Source: Cristatella mucedo (taxonomy: Eukaryota > Bryozoa > Phylactolaemata > Cristatellidae). From it: 64,000 nucleotides of DNA. The notes under the pieces are model-generated. The model made no database searches. It saw nothing but the letters and a program-made list of their open reading frames with translations, and was not told where the DNA came from. The stretch is taken from NCBI GenBank assembly GCA_009760855.2, contig WPIO01000095.1, forward strand, positions 466,501-530,500. The letters are read 5' to 3'. Below, piece after piece: positions 26,361 through 37,115 of this stretch; within the stretch, counting starts at the first letter, position 1; every line of letters begins with the position of its first letter. Made by a program: the position numbers and the translations under genes.

Positions 26361-29125
26361 ACAGTGACAGTTTATACTCCGAATTTGACCCTGGTCTGTA
26401 AGTGGGTTTTATTCGGCCGCCTTTGCATGCCTTCTCTTGCCGTTAAAAAGACGTGAATTTGCTGCCGCCACTCCATACAACTCTACACCAATTTTCAGCA
26501 GCCAGCGAGTCTGAGCCTTGGCCCAAAGTACAAGGCTTACCATGTACTTTGCGGACAAAGGAAGTTTTCTCGTTGAGACTCAAGAATGCAGGCCAGCCTC
26601 ATCTGATTGCCTTCTGATGGTCTCACTGCTGATTTGGTGTACCGGACGATGCTTGCAGACTTTGAGCATGAGCTTGTGCCGAAGCATAATGGTCCTTTAA
26701 CGCCTCCAACAAGAATGGACCAACTTGGAAGTGGCGGTATCCCTGTCTAAGCGGTCACGAGATTTTACTATTTAAAGGAAGGTGTTATTTCACCTAGTGA
26801 TAGCACGCGGCCGGCCCGACCAAGATGCATTTTCATGCATGCTCCCAAGCTTTACTACCTTCATCACGTCATATGAAACCGTACTCTTTGGTATTAATAA
26901 AGTAGTAGCAATTTGACCCTAGTGTCCAGCCTCGTGTGGTACCATAATTTTACCTCCTCATGGAGACTTATGATTCGGCGACCTTCGGTAAGACTGGAAA
27001 GCTTTTCCCAGCGATATAAACAATATCAAATAGGTTGGCTTTACAATTCCGGCTCGTGGGCAGCCTTTCGGGTGCGGCTTGAGCCCATTACTGTGTCATT
27101 TCTAGATGCTTTATTATGATCGACTCTGTCACTTTTAAAGGAGAGGGACGAGTGGTTAGCTCACTTTAGGCGTATCATTGTCCCAAACGTGCATCATTGT
27201 CGTTGCAATTCGTACTTGAATGTCCAATAATTAGCAGACAGAATCCCTGTAAGATAGAGAGAAAGAGAGAGGGAGAGGAGTGAGAGAGATTAGGACTTGG
27301 GATGAAGTGACAGATAAATAAGTAGAGACAAGGCAAAGAGAGGCACAGGGTGAGAGAAAGAAGCTCGAGGTAAGGGCGAAAAAGATTGTCTTAGTGGCCG
27401 GCAGAAATTGAGTGAAAGTTGGTATCGGATTAATCCATTGGTCATTATTGAAAGTGGCGGGCCTGGGGTCACTGCTTGCTATATTGGCATTTACTGCAGC
27501 GTGCATGCTTCCTCGGCGGGAGGGGGCGGTGAGCAAAGGGACGCCTACTGCTCGCCAGTTAGTTGTATGCGCATCGGTAGACTACGCCGATCGCTGGCAT
27601 GCACCGAGCGGCAGCATCAGAGTTCACGTCGACGCTGCTGACGCATCATAGAAACGAGGTAGATTCACCGAAGGCTGTGGCTATACTCTTTCGGCTCGAG
27701 TTCGTAGGTGACGAAAGGTGACTACGACAACTGCGAGTTGTGCTTTCTAGGCCTTGCCCAGTCACTTTTCGAAAGCTGCTTCTAATCTGTGGGTATCGCA
27801 CTGGGGAGCTCAACCCAGCAGCTTCACCCCTGCTGCTGAGGTAGTTCGTACTTTTGAAATTAGACTGAGTCTTTTCAAGCCAAAATTCTTTGAAAAAAAC
27901 TCATTTCGCTATTCTGCTCTCGAGAGTAGAGGACATCTGGATGTCTTTTGAAGTTTTTTGAACGACATGTACTTTCTGATTGTGCTCCAGAAGCTATCGA
28001 GAATTTGAGCGCATCTTCGGCATATTGGATAAGGAAAAATCGCTTTGTCCTGTATGGCTTCTAGGAATCTCAAAACAAGATGCGTACAAGTACACCCGGC
28101 TGCAGTTTATTGCCTAAATATTCTTACACAAGCGAGCTTTAAGCGAGGGTTAAATGCTAGTCAGACGTCGACACTTGGCTGAAGTTTACCGCCTTAGCAC
28201 TTTTACACCAAGCGAGCTTGAGGCCAGAGTTAATTTCTGGTCACACTTTGAATGCGAGTGAATAGCAAAGCTCAGCACAAATTGCATGCTACGACACCAA
28301 ATCGAAGAGAATCCAAGATTAGTCTCGGCCGTCGCGACGTGCAGCTACACAAGCTTGACGCCGGCTTGGCCACTAATGGCAGAAAGACCGATCCTCTGAT
28401 CGTCTATTTTGTCGGCTCTCCCGTCGCCCGATCCGTTTGCTGCAAAAGCCATTTGAGCTTTCACTTAGCATTAGCCAGATATAAAGCGGTTGATAGCTCC
28501 CGATATGTCCTGAGCCAAATGCAGCGAAGGCTAGGATAAAACTCGATACGACAAAATAATATCTAATAACATTATACATGGATGTGAAGAGGGTTCAACG
28601 AGGCCGTTCAAAAGCAGCTACGCCGGAAGTACCCGACGTTATGCCTTAATCAAAAGAAAATATTCTTTGCGAAGTAGAGAAACACAATTCGATAAGAGAA
28701 TTAAAATCTGGAATCATAGCAGTAGTAACGTGATAGGCTGATTCCTTTAATATCTCCGAGGATGAGCAAGCGCTAGAATAGTACTTCGAGATTATTTGCT
28801 AGCTTTATCGGAGCAAAAAGCTCAAACAATCAAATAATAAATAATGAAGGCATTTTAGTTTCAAACCTCCATCCGCGATATAAGAAAACTTGTGAACTTG
28901 TGTGCATTTGGATGAATACCTTTAACACTGCCCCCAGCTGTACATGTAAAGTGCTGGCAGACGACAACCAAGCGGTCGATGGCTTGGTCGTCGATGTTAT
29001 ATATGTTGTATTATTATTATTATTCGGACGAGTTACATTTCTTTCAAGGAGTCAGTCTTCCTTCATCGATCACCTACCCTCGCTCTCACCTTTAAATTGC
29101 ATTCTCGTTTTGCTTTGGGAAGGAG

Positions 29126-29197
29126 TAATAATAATAATAACACACTCGATAAAGCGCCCTCTGAGAACTCAATCTCTTCGTAGGCACTTTACATTGC
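29126..29197 (-). mobile_element. LINE 3'-tail-only copy (minus)
   Basis: (TAA)n tail, GATAAAGCGCCCTCTGAGAA and the rest of the stem-loop, ending at TTTACATTGCTG. Confidence 0.8.
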
Positions 29198-29470
29198 TGA
29201 TTTTCTTAATTTATCCTCAGTGAATTAGCTTCCTGTTAGTTTTGTTACTGATCAGGCGTCATGTTAAACAGTAGTGCAAAGTGCATCCTTCGGCGGTTAT
29301 GCTCGCTTTCGCACGGTGCATGCGTGCGCGTGCATCCGTCTCGTGCATCGGCTCAATCCAGCCTTTGCTGGATCCGCTTGAGTTGCCCTTGTGCAGCGTG
29401 CTTGTGCAGCCACGTGCTAACACTGTAAACGCTATCATTATTCAATTGGCACAATTTCTTACGAGCATAC

Positions 29471-29525
29471 GTGTACCTAGGAATAGATTAAGTGATCTTC
29501 AGGCGCTATAGGAATGCATTTTATC
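29471..29525 (+). mobile_element. LINE/SINE-B tail fragment (plus)
   Basis: CTAGGAATAGATTAAGTGATC then GGCGCTATAGGAATGCATT: a diverged tail with both halves of the stem. Confidence 0.5.
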
Positions 29526-30061
29526 ACGATACTTGGGTACCTTTGCATGCTTGTCGTAGCATGAGACCTTGCTTTTCATTTACTTTGGGTTATGTATTTG
29601 TATTGTCATATTATTGTTATGTATTTGCATGCATTTAGGTTATTATTAGATTATGTATTAGGTTAGGTATCTCGCAGCCAATTTATCGTCAGAAAAAGTG
29701 TAAATGTTTTTGTTAGATCGGCTGCGATATCTTTCTAATTTCCGGTCATTTGTGGTGCTATGAAATATGGTAGTATATAAAAGTCTTGGAACACGGTCTC
29801 GACCTCTTGGACGCGACATAGGTTCGATTGATGCGCACAGGAGCTATATCTGTCGTTGTGGCTGTAGAGCCTCCCAAGCTATGCTGTCAGAAGCTTGTTC
29901 CACTGGCGTCGCAGTCTGTCTAGCCTTGAGACGCGAAATAGAATGGATGGGAACTAGCTTTCAGTCGGTTTTGTACCAGCTGAAAAACTTTGGGAACACA
30001 ATCGGCAGCAATCCAACTGTAGTAGCTTGACGTTCATGCACTCAGGCTCTCAACTCACAGT

Positions 30062-30281
30062 TTACTCAACTGGGTGCTTACCGATGTCGATATCCCCGCG
30101 GGCCTGCCACGTCCACACACCATTGTAACCGTTGCTGTAAATGTACTTTATCATGTCAGCAAGGCTTCGTCTTTTGTCACTTCCAGCGTAGCTCATTTCG
30201 CCGATTATGAGAGGTTTCTGATAAGCAGCTCCGCCCATGTAGTAATTGTAGTTGTGAGTCATCGGAGCTTCGTTCCAATAT
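30062..30281 (-). CDS. Mannanase exon 7 (IIGEMS nucleophile, GVWTWQ)
   Basis: The acceptor is TTTCAG. The exon encodes YWNEAPMTHNYNYY, KPLIIGEMSYAGSD (nucleophile Glu) and SNGYNGVWTWQARGDIDIG, then KHPVE and stop. An internal donor (ATCG/GTAAGC) suggests splicing to a short terminal exon. The only in-phase acceptor I noticed (TTTTTCAG near 29975) yields just an eight-residue tail unlike the family. Confidence 0.85.
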
Positions 30282-33200
30282 CTGAAACGCACGGGAAAGC
30301 CCTATTTAGTGGCGAGTACAGCATTGTGTAGATGAATTCAGGACAGAAAGTCGGTTTCTCCACCGGAATCGTGCATTAAAGAGGGCAGCGTTCTTGCAGT
30401 TAGTTTGGGAGGCTTTGTCGACATAACAAGCGTTGTAAAACGGTGCGTTAATTATGGAGTTCATTTCGACTCTGAAAAAGTCCAAGTTACTTCGTGAATT
30501 AAGAGACATGGTATATTAAAACGCTTACTACAATGACTGTCAATAAATAGCCGCCCTGGTTTGGCCCAGGGCTAACATGCTCGCCTTCAACAAACAATGA
30601 GGTCGTGTGCTCGAATCCTACGGCGTACATGAAGCACGTGGCTCTCAAAGACAAAGCCCTCTTAGTCTGTTGTAGAAAACAATCATATTTTAAGATGCAT
30701 TTGTAGCGGCCTCACGCTGAACCAAGTCGTCGGTTTCACTGTGGTCGCTCGAGCCACTTCTCAGTAAGCCGAACGCACAGAGTGGCGCAACAGGTATCGT
30801 ACGTCTTATAAGGGCATATGCTGGTGGGAATGTAACTGGCCGACGATAAGCTGCGGTTTAATGTCATCACTTTGGCGGCAAGCTCGACCAAAAATTAGCC
30901 TAAACTAATGCTCCCCGAAAGTAACCCAAACATAGAATAGGCTTACTTTCCAGAATTAGCGTAAGTGTGAATTTGGTAGAAGTCTATGTGGGCGTCGCCG
31001 ATGAATTGTTGGAAGCGACTGTCTGCTTTGGCCAGATCGGTGACGGCTTGCTTTAGGCAACTGTCCTTGTAGTAGTTGTAGCCGATGGAGCCTATCTTGT
31101 CCGTCTGCGCTCTCTCGCTCCACGAGCCGACGGTGACTAGGTGCTGGTGGTTAGAATCGCGACTGTACTTGTGGATGTCGCCGGCGAGGACTCCAGTGAA
31201 GGTCAGCAGCTGCTTCATCGAATACTTCTTGCCACTCCAGCCTTCCGCAACGAAAACATCCGTTACGAATCGCTGATTTCGTAGAAAGCAGGCGCCAGCG
31301 ACGCTTCACATTATTTCCAAGTGTTTGCCAACTTTCTACAGACGGCACTTGCCCGCACGCTTTTAAAGTTGAACATGGCCGCAGCCCGTAAGCGAACAAA
31401 GCCTTTCTATTCTTAATCGTGACTCGACACATCCCGGAGGTAGGACAGATATCGAGTTCGACGTGCACTGCTCCGCTCTGAAGCGAGGGTGCTTACGAGC
31501 CGAGCTTACCCGCTCCGGAGTTGGCCAGCCTGCTTCCGTCGTAGCACGCCTGACCGTTGTAGACGGGATTGAGCGAGCCTTCCGGCTCGTTAGCGATGTC
31601 CCATCCTTCGAGTGCAGCGAATAAATGAAGAGGTAAGGGGCCGGCAGTTTCAGCAGCCTCGTGGCGGCCGAAGAGAGACGCTCGGACGTTACGTCCTTCG
31701 GCTGCGGCCAGCAAGCAAGAGCTAGCTGCTGCTGAGCTCGCGACTCGAGTCGCGTCGCTAATCGAGAGCACATCGCTGGCAGTTGTATTGTGCGCCTGCG
31801 GCTTCCGCTTTTGTAATTAGCGAGGCGCCTCGACACTAATGTACATGCCGCACCTAAGGCCAATAGTTGAGCCGTTGAAGCTGCGAGCGCAGTGTCAGGC
31901 CACTAATGCAGGTTCTGTTTAGTGCCGTGTGCTGCGATTTTTTGAGCTCCCATATATGTACCCGCTGAGAGTACTAAAGGAGAGTCTCGTTTAATAATAA
32001 CAATAATGCACTTGATAAAGCGCCCTCAGAAAACTCAATCTCTCTCTAGGCGCTTTACATTTGTTGTAAAGGGAAATGCAATTGAATGGTGAGTAATATC
32101 ATGCTTGTTAAACAAACAAAATTAATAACATGGTTAGGGGTGACATGCACAGGGTCAGCATGAAAATGTGGTTAGTAGCAGCATGCACAGTGTCAGCACG
32201 CATAAGCGCATCAAGGACGAATCACAGGGACCCACTAGATGCTGTCCTAAATAGGTGTGTTTTAAAGTTCTTTTTAAATGTGGTCAGGTCAGGGGATGTT
32301 CTGACGCAGGTCTGGAGGGAGTTCCAGGCTTTGGGAGCATCAAGTTTACCGCGAACGTTCGCCCACCGAGTCTCCGAGAGACTCCCACTAGAGCAGCCGC
32401 AGCCACAGCCGCTGCCATAGAGGCGCCGGGTGCGAGAGAGCCATGTGCCTCTACGTGAACATCGCTCGGCGAGCGGATCGGCGCCGCCCGGCGCGTGCAG
32501 CTGGGGCGCTGGCTCCGCCGCAGCCGCTGCCGCTGCTGCTGCTGCTGCCGCCGTACCTCCAAGTGCCGGATGGTCTTTGAGCGCCACCACGAGCGGCTGG
32601 AGCGCGTTCGTCAGGTAGGAGTATGTAGCGCCCTGCTGGCTTTGGCTGAATTTTAGCGCGAACAAGAGCTGTTCGGCGGCGGGCTAGAGCCCCTTTGTCC
32701 TGGAGCAGTGAGCCAGAGAGGAGCGTCAGTGCGGTTAGAGAGGAAGCGCTTAGGAGCAGGCCAGGAAGCTCGGAGACGAGCAGCGGCGATTCGGCCTTTA
32801 GAATTGGTCCGATACTCGCGGAAGCTGCTGATAGATGTTGGCTGGCCTGTCAACCCCCGCCTTCCCTCTTCCCAAGAAAGAAGCGTCTGGAACCCATTCG
32901 CCATTCAAGCTGGACGGAGGTGCCCTGCCAGTGGCCTGGGAACGGTAGTCATTCCTTTCCGTAATGGGCCAAGGTGTCCGGGCCCAATACCACTAAGCTC
33001 TTGCCCCATTGTCTCAGCCAAGTATTTAAGAGTCGAGCGACGCTCGCTCTGGGTCTTTTGCCTCGTGTCTTTTGTCTCTGGTCCGGCTCTGCGCCTCGAC
33101 GCCGTCGGGCACTCGTTTTCTCTGGAAGCGAGGGAGAAGGGCGGGCTGTTCGCCAGCGATTGACGGAACAGGACGAGACAGCTCTAGGAGGATTCGGTGG

Positions 33201-36200
33201 AACCCCACCGAACACGGTCGTATCGCGCCCGAGCTGGCATTTTGTGTGTTCATTCGTGTTTTGTGTTTTCTTTTGTGTCGTGTGTGTGCGCGCTAGCACG
33301 TGCTCTCGGCATAGGGATTTGCCGGCGCGAGCTAGGCGTAGTCGGCGTGTGTGGAGCTCTAGTTCACCGGGTAGGGTTTAGGCTCCGGGTCGCGCTTCAG
33401 TGTGGAGAAGTATTTCCTCCGCAGGAGTGCTTGAGTTGGCGTGTGTGGAGTATTCCGGTCGCACTGGTGGAAACCGAGTTCTAGTTCACCGGGTAGGGTT
33501 TAGACTCCGGTTCGCACTTCAGTGTGGAGAAGTACTCCCTCCGCTCGAGTGTTTAAGTTGGCGTGTTTGGGGTATTCCCTCGGCACAGGTGGGAACGGAT
33601 TCCTAGTTCACCGGTTAGGGTTTAGGGTCCGGGTCGCGCTTAGTGTAGAGGAGTATTCCCTCCGCAAGAGTGTTGAACGTGCGAGGAGTGTGGAGATAAA
33701 GCTGAACTAGACGCGCAGCGACTTTGTGCGCTTGCGAATAAAGTTCAGTAAAATCCCCAATTTGTGTGTCTCGCTTTCCAATTCACGCCGCGGACTCACG
33801 ACCCCCTTTAGTAACGGTAAGCAGGTCAGCGCCAGAAACGCTCGTTTCGTGGCGGCCAGCTTATTGCGCGTAGGCGCACACCGAACGGCGTTAGGCGATA
33901 GGCTACGCCGCTAGGTAAGCGGCAGGTCAAGCTTACCCCGCCGAGCCTTCGGCGTTACAAGTAGAGCTTGTTTCCGTCGGTGACGAGGCCCTCTAGAGTC
34001 CAGTGAGACGCTATGGCGAAGTTGAACAGCGTCGGAAACACGAGAATGTTTCGGGCCTGCGCAACGTCCAGCAGAGCTTTCAGGTCCGCCCTGGCGTCTC
34101 CGCAGCTTGATAGGCCGATCACAAAGCCCTTCTTGTAGTTGTCCGGGTTGTTCACGTCAAACTTTGGAGTGCTTTTGCCACCCTCCATGTGTATCCATAC
34201 GCCTGCACCGGAACGGACGCGTGAGCCGTTCGATTGCACACTGTGGGTGGCGATGGGCGGCAGGGGCGGGAGATAGGTTGAGGAGCGGCCCAGCTCGCCA
34301 CTGACAGGCTGTCCACTTACGCACAGAGTTGCCGCCGCCTTGGGCCACCTTGTCCAGCCAAGAATTGAAAATTCTCGCGTAGCTCGGGTACTTGCAAGCT
34401 CCAAAATCATTTCCGTAGTCGTACCTGCAGCACCCAGATGCGTATTGTACTAGGCAGCTCGAGCTCATCCAAGCATCCGGTCAGCTCGCACACTCGGCGG
34501 GGGCGGCAATGGCAGGCAGGCCTACTCGATCAGGGCACAGCAAGCGATTAAATAAATAAATAAATAAATAAATGCTAGCTGATTTAACAGCCTCTTTTGT
34601 ATAGCGACAGAAGAGCCTTTCCGGCTATCACCACCGCTTGCAGTGGCGATAAAGGATCGCCCACTGCAGGATTCGAGCCCACGACCTCGGGGCCGAGGTC
34701 GTGAAAAGCAACCGCCTTACCTAGTGAGCCATTACGGCTCACTACTATCGACTACCCTGACGGTACGCTACCAACTTCGACACAAATAGTCATTCTTTCG
34801 CTCTTCACTAGTATCCGAGTCTTTTCTTGCGAATAAGGTGGGTGCTCGCCGTTCAGACTCGCGGATTCGAGTCGTGCAGGGAATTCTACCATCGCTCCGT
34901 GCAAGCGAAAGCGACGGCCGCTAAAGCTGCTTCTCGCAGCCGCCGAGCTAAGCGAGAGAGGCTGTCAAATCTGCTGACCTCTACCTTTTGCTGTATGGCC
35001 TTGGACAATGCGGGAAAATACCTAACTAGCTAGGCTGTCGAGTGAAAGCAGCAATAGTACTAATGCTAGGAAAAGACCAAGACCTAGAAAAGGGGACAAG
35101 CACGACTCAGTCCACCCGTCACTCAGTGAGTCGGCCTCGTGATGGGACAATACTTGGCAGCTTGGCGGGAAAGATGTGCGGATCCTTGAAGTCCTGAGTT
35201 AAGGACGAGATATTCGTCCGAATATACTGTGAAATAAACAGCGAGAATTCCTAAACGGTCGCCGTAGGCGCGTGCGACTTAGAAGCAGGGCATCGGTCAG
35301 AATCGATCGGGATGTCTGCAGCCAATGCGACGACCGCCGGTCCAACTGCCAGTAACGACAATGATGAGAGGAAAAGCAACGGGCAGCTCTAATTGGCAGA
35401 CTATGGCGCAGCGTCGGAGAGCGATGGGGTTCTGTAGTCACAGTGAGCTGTCTGCCTGGCTTGGCTGGGGCTGTCCTCTTCACTCGAACGCCGCAGGGGC
35501 TCCGAGGCCGGACGTCTCGTGGGTAATGTCTGGGCTCGGAGGCTTCGATCCCAGTGCTTTGCTGTGGTTCTATGGCAGACCCTTGGCACTTCCATAGAGA
35601 GGCTAATGGTGGTGGCTGCTCTAAGTAATAAATGTTAAAACGAGAAAGCCTTCTAGTTTGATGCTTTCGAGAGTACTGTTTAATAAGCTAGGCTATGACC
35701 ATGCCGTAGATATGAATATCTGCACAGCACTGCGGCACTCGTCTGAAGTCATGCTTCAAAGAGGTGCAACCAGCATCCAGCTAATACGGCGTCTTTTGTT
35801 CATAGAGCCAGCTCACTTCCTGATATGGGCGAAGAGTTCCCTTAGAAGGCTGCTTAACATAGTCGCCACCGTCTGTTTATACTTATGATAAATAAGCACT
35901 TTACGAGATATACTTTCTATAAACTTCGGCAAGCATTATATAACTGTTGACAAGAGCTCTTCAGGATGGTAATAGCTCTTACTAAAGCACGTCTACTATC
36001 TTACAAGGAAGGGACGGCTATTAAGCAACTGCAAACAGATGCTCTTTCAATGCTGTGTGCTCGCATTTCCTTTAAAGCTGCCGGCGACGAAACCGATCGG
36101 CATTTCTGAGCCCCGGCTGGCGCCTGGACGATCGCTGCCAGGATCGCAAGGGGCCGATGGCGGAACTGTGGATTGGAGCGGCTGCGGAGGGTCAGGTCGG

Positions 36201-37058
36201 GGCTGCACTGCGGTCTGGATCATGCAGCTAGCTAGCATTGTCAGGCACAGTTGGCGTTAAGCCGTCAACCACTCGCTCGAGTATGGCGGCTGGCAACATT
36301 CGATGACGCGTGGCCGGGCGTGGTTTTGTCGCCGTTTCTTGTGCGGTTGCTGGTGCTACTTAGAAAATAAATACAGTAAAAATTAAGTGTCTGCTAATTC
36401 AAAAACCTCAATCATAGAGAGTGACTAGAGAGCTTCGGAGACACCCAGGCCGCCCAGGCAACGAGCAATAAAGGATTGCTGGTCTGCTTGCAGTAGTACT
36501 AGATCGTACGCTCCCAAAACGGAAGCTCACTACCGACTATGTCGCGACATTTTCCTATCTGATGACATTAAAAAGAAAGAAAAAACTATTCGCAGTTGCT
36601 GGGTTGTTGTGGATTTTCCGTCGGATGACTATTTAAGCCCACACTGCATATTAATCATTCAAAGTTGGCAGTATACATTTGCCGAACATGAAAAGTACTG
36701 TGAAAATGAGTTTAGTTCTCTCCTACAATCGTCCGAATATTATTATTATAACTTCTCAGCTACAAGCAAGTAAGCTGAAGTAAAGAGATTACGACAATTG
36801 CTAATTTGAAAGTGGCGATGAATGAGTCATTTGCATACATGAATCAAATGCTGCTACAGCAATGTAATTGCACCGTTCATTGCGTCTGTGCACACTTTCT
36901 AGCAGCAGAAATACTTACCAGGCGAAGTTCATTCCGGAAAGAAACTTTGTCTTGCTCTGGTACATGAACTGGTTACCCGACACAGTCAGAAAATTTGATG
37001 CCTGAAGGCTTGCATGACAACTCGCCAAGACAGCACTGAGCACCCATAAGACGGCCAT
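30062..37058 (-). CDS. Secreted endo-beta-1,4-mannanase, GH5 (subfamily-10-like), 7 exons, gene-level entry
   Basis: The enzyme hydrolyses internal beta-1,4 linkages of mannan, galactomannan and glucomannan, and in animals typically serves digestion of plant or algal food. Seven exons join in phase to 1188 nt (395 residues plus stop); mollusc enzymes are about 370-380. Residues 1 to about 19 form a signal peptide. The (beta/alpha)8 barrel blocks are LSGMNFAWYDYGNDFG (around 41-55), GGGNSVRVWIHMEGG (around 76-90), ALKDHPALGGWDIANEPEG (184-202, acid/base Glu199 in NEP), HLVTVGSWSERAQTD, DFYQIHTYA and KPLIIGEMS (nucleophile Glu351), then GVWTWQ with the conserved substrate Trp. All six introns are GT-AG. 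Introns contain a SINE-A, an LTR-like sequence and a LINE fragment. The last exon may have a further unseen partner: ATCG/GTAAGC at about 30075 is a good donor and the family normally continues 25-30 residues further. Confidence 0.93.
30545..30690 (+). mobile_element. SINE-B-like copy (plus) in mannanase intron 6
   Basis: Head with GCTCGCCTTC, B box GTGCTCGAATCC, junction GCGTACATGAAGC and a decayed tail. Confidence 0.5.
30947..31241 (-). CDS. Mannanase exon 6 (VTVGSWSERAQTD, DFYQIHTYA)
   Basis: This 295-nt exon encodes WSGKKYSMKQLLTF, HLVTVGSWSERAQTD, YNYYKDSCL and HIDFYQIHTYANSG. These correspond to the strand-5 and strand-6 blocks of animal GH5 mannanases. The donor is AA/GTAAGC in phase 2. 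Confidence 0.94.
31510..31605 (-). CDS. Mannanase exon 5 (GWDIANEPEG, acid/base Glu)
   Basis: The exon encodes GWDIANEPEGSLNPVYNGQ and CYDGSRLANSGAG. The NEP motif carries the general acid/base glutamate of clan GH-A. The acceptor is CTCGAAG and the donor GTAAGC, in phase 1. Confidence 0.94.
31990..32342 (-). mobile_element. LINE 3' fragment (minus) in mannanase intron 4
   Basis: The tail, stem-loop, 3' UTR and end of ORF2 are present. The minus strand reads AWNSLQTCVRTSPDLTTFKK and then NFKTHLFRTASSGSL. It is well preserved and therefore fairly young. Confidence 0.88.
32557..32645 (-). CDS. Mannanase exon 4 (LVVALKDHPALG)
   Basis: The exon encodes SYLTNALQPLVVALKDHPAL and ends phase 1 at GTACGG. 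The acceptor chosen (TTCAG at 32646) keeps phase 2 with exon 3 but inserts about nine residues (FQSQQGATY) relative to mollusc enzymes. A CCAAAG acceptor five residues' worth of sequence further in is also in phase. The 5' edge is therefore less certain than the core. Confidence 0.85.
32970..33959 (+). mobile_element. Candidate solo LTR in mannanase intron 3
   Basis: A GC-rich block with a TATA-like TATTTAAG (33023-33030), an internal tandem repeat, AATAAA (33737-33742) and a terminal CGTTACA (33953-33959) typical of LTR ends. The left boundary and target duplication were not found and no coding domains are present, so this is a candidate only. Confidence 0.35.
33359..33705 (+). repeat. 122-bp tandem repeat, about 2.9 copies
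   Basis: Units start CTAGTTCACCGG at 33359, 33481 and 33603, exact period 122 bp, with substitutions between copies. The third copy carries GTTAGGGTTTAGGG. It sits within the LTR-like block. Confidence 0.9.
33959..34202 (-). CDS. Mannanase exon 3 (RVWIHMEGG to TDGNKLY)
   Basis: The acceptor is GTGCAG. The exon encodes RVWIHMEGGKSTPKFD, a helix ADLKALLDVAQARNILVFPT and LEGLVTDGNKLY, the barrel strands 2-3 region. The donor is TT/GTAACG in phase 2, at the exact edge of the LTR-like sequence that fills the intron. Confidence 0.9.
34321..34424 (-). CDS. Mannanase exon 2 (YDYGNDFG, GGGNSV)
   Basis: The acceptor is CTGCAG and the donor GTAAGT. The exon encodes YDYGNDFGACKYPSYARIFN and then a helix ending VAQGGGNSV, matching the YQYGFDFG...AAGGNSIR block of mollusc mannanases. 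Confidence 0.93.
34549..34745 (-). mobile_element. SINE-A copy (minus) in mannanase intron 1
   Basis: (AAAT)n tail, tail hairpin GCTGATTTAACAGC, body, and a tRNA-like head with B box complement GGATTCGAGCCC and the GACCTCGGGGCCGAGGTC palindrome. A good full-length copy. Confidence 0.88.
34746..36918. other. Mannanase intron 1 (5' part)
   Basis: Mostly unique sequence. A degraded SINE-A-like piece may lie at about 36385-36500 (AGCAATAAAGGATTGC), and a SINE-like head with B box GGATTCGAGTC at about 34830-34900. Confidence 0.4.
36919..37058 (-). CDS. Mannanase exon 1 (signal peptide, LSGMNFAW)
   Basis: The ATG at 37058 opens MAVLWVLSAVLASCHASLQ, a hydrophobic signal peptide. It is followed by NFLTVSGNQF and FLSGMNFAW, the first barrel strand of animal GH5 mannanases. 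The exon ends phase 2 at a GTAAGT donor (TG/G, Trp47). Confidence 0.9.
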
Positions 37059-37107
37059 CGTAACAGAAGGCTCCCGGGCAAGCTGCAAAAATGTCGAACT
37101 GGCTGGA

Positions 37108-37115
37108 CTTAAATA
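37108..37115 (-). promoter_or_regulatory. Possible TATA element of the mannanase gene (TATTTAAG)
   Basis: TATTTAAG on the minus strand lies 50 nt upstream of the mannanase ATG. A start site 25-30 nt downstream would leave a short 5' UTR. This is position and motif only. Confidence 0.3.

Larger units (their letters stand above)
25621..30061. other. Intergenic region between ILF2 and the mannanase
   Basis: Contains the Tc1 relic, two LINE tails and a purine-rich GA-type stretch near 27255-27300. No conserved coding block was recognised on either strand, and no candidate terminal mannanase exon with the family C terminus was found. Confidence 0.5.

Noticed and set aside
29767-30030. Gene behind a strong TATATAAAAG motif at about 29771
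   Set aside because: The downstream frame has no recognisable similarity and runs into the mannanase 3' region; probably chance.
31363-31863. 166-codon minus frame
   Set aside because: Overlaps mannanase exon 5 in another frame; shadow of real coding sequence.
32222-32665. 147-codon minus frame with poly-Ala and LINE-like C terminus
   Set aside because: A read-through of mannanase exon 4, a GCN-rich intron stretch and an intronic LINE fragment; not one protein.
33610-33627. Interstitial telomere repeat (TTAGGG)
   Set aside because: Only two imperfect units, part of the 122-bp tandem repeat.
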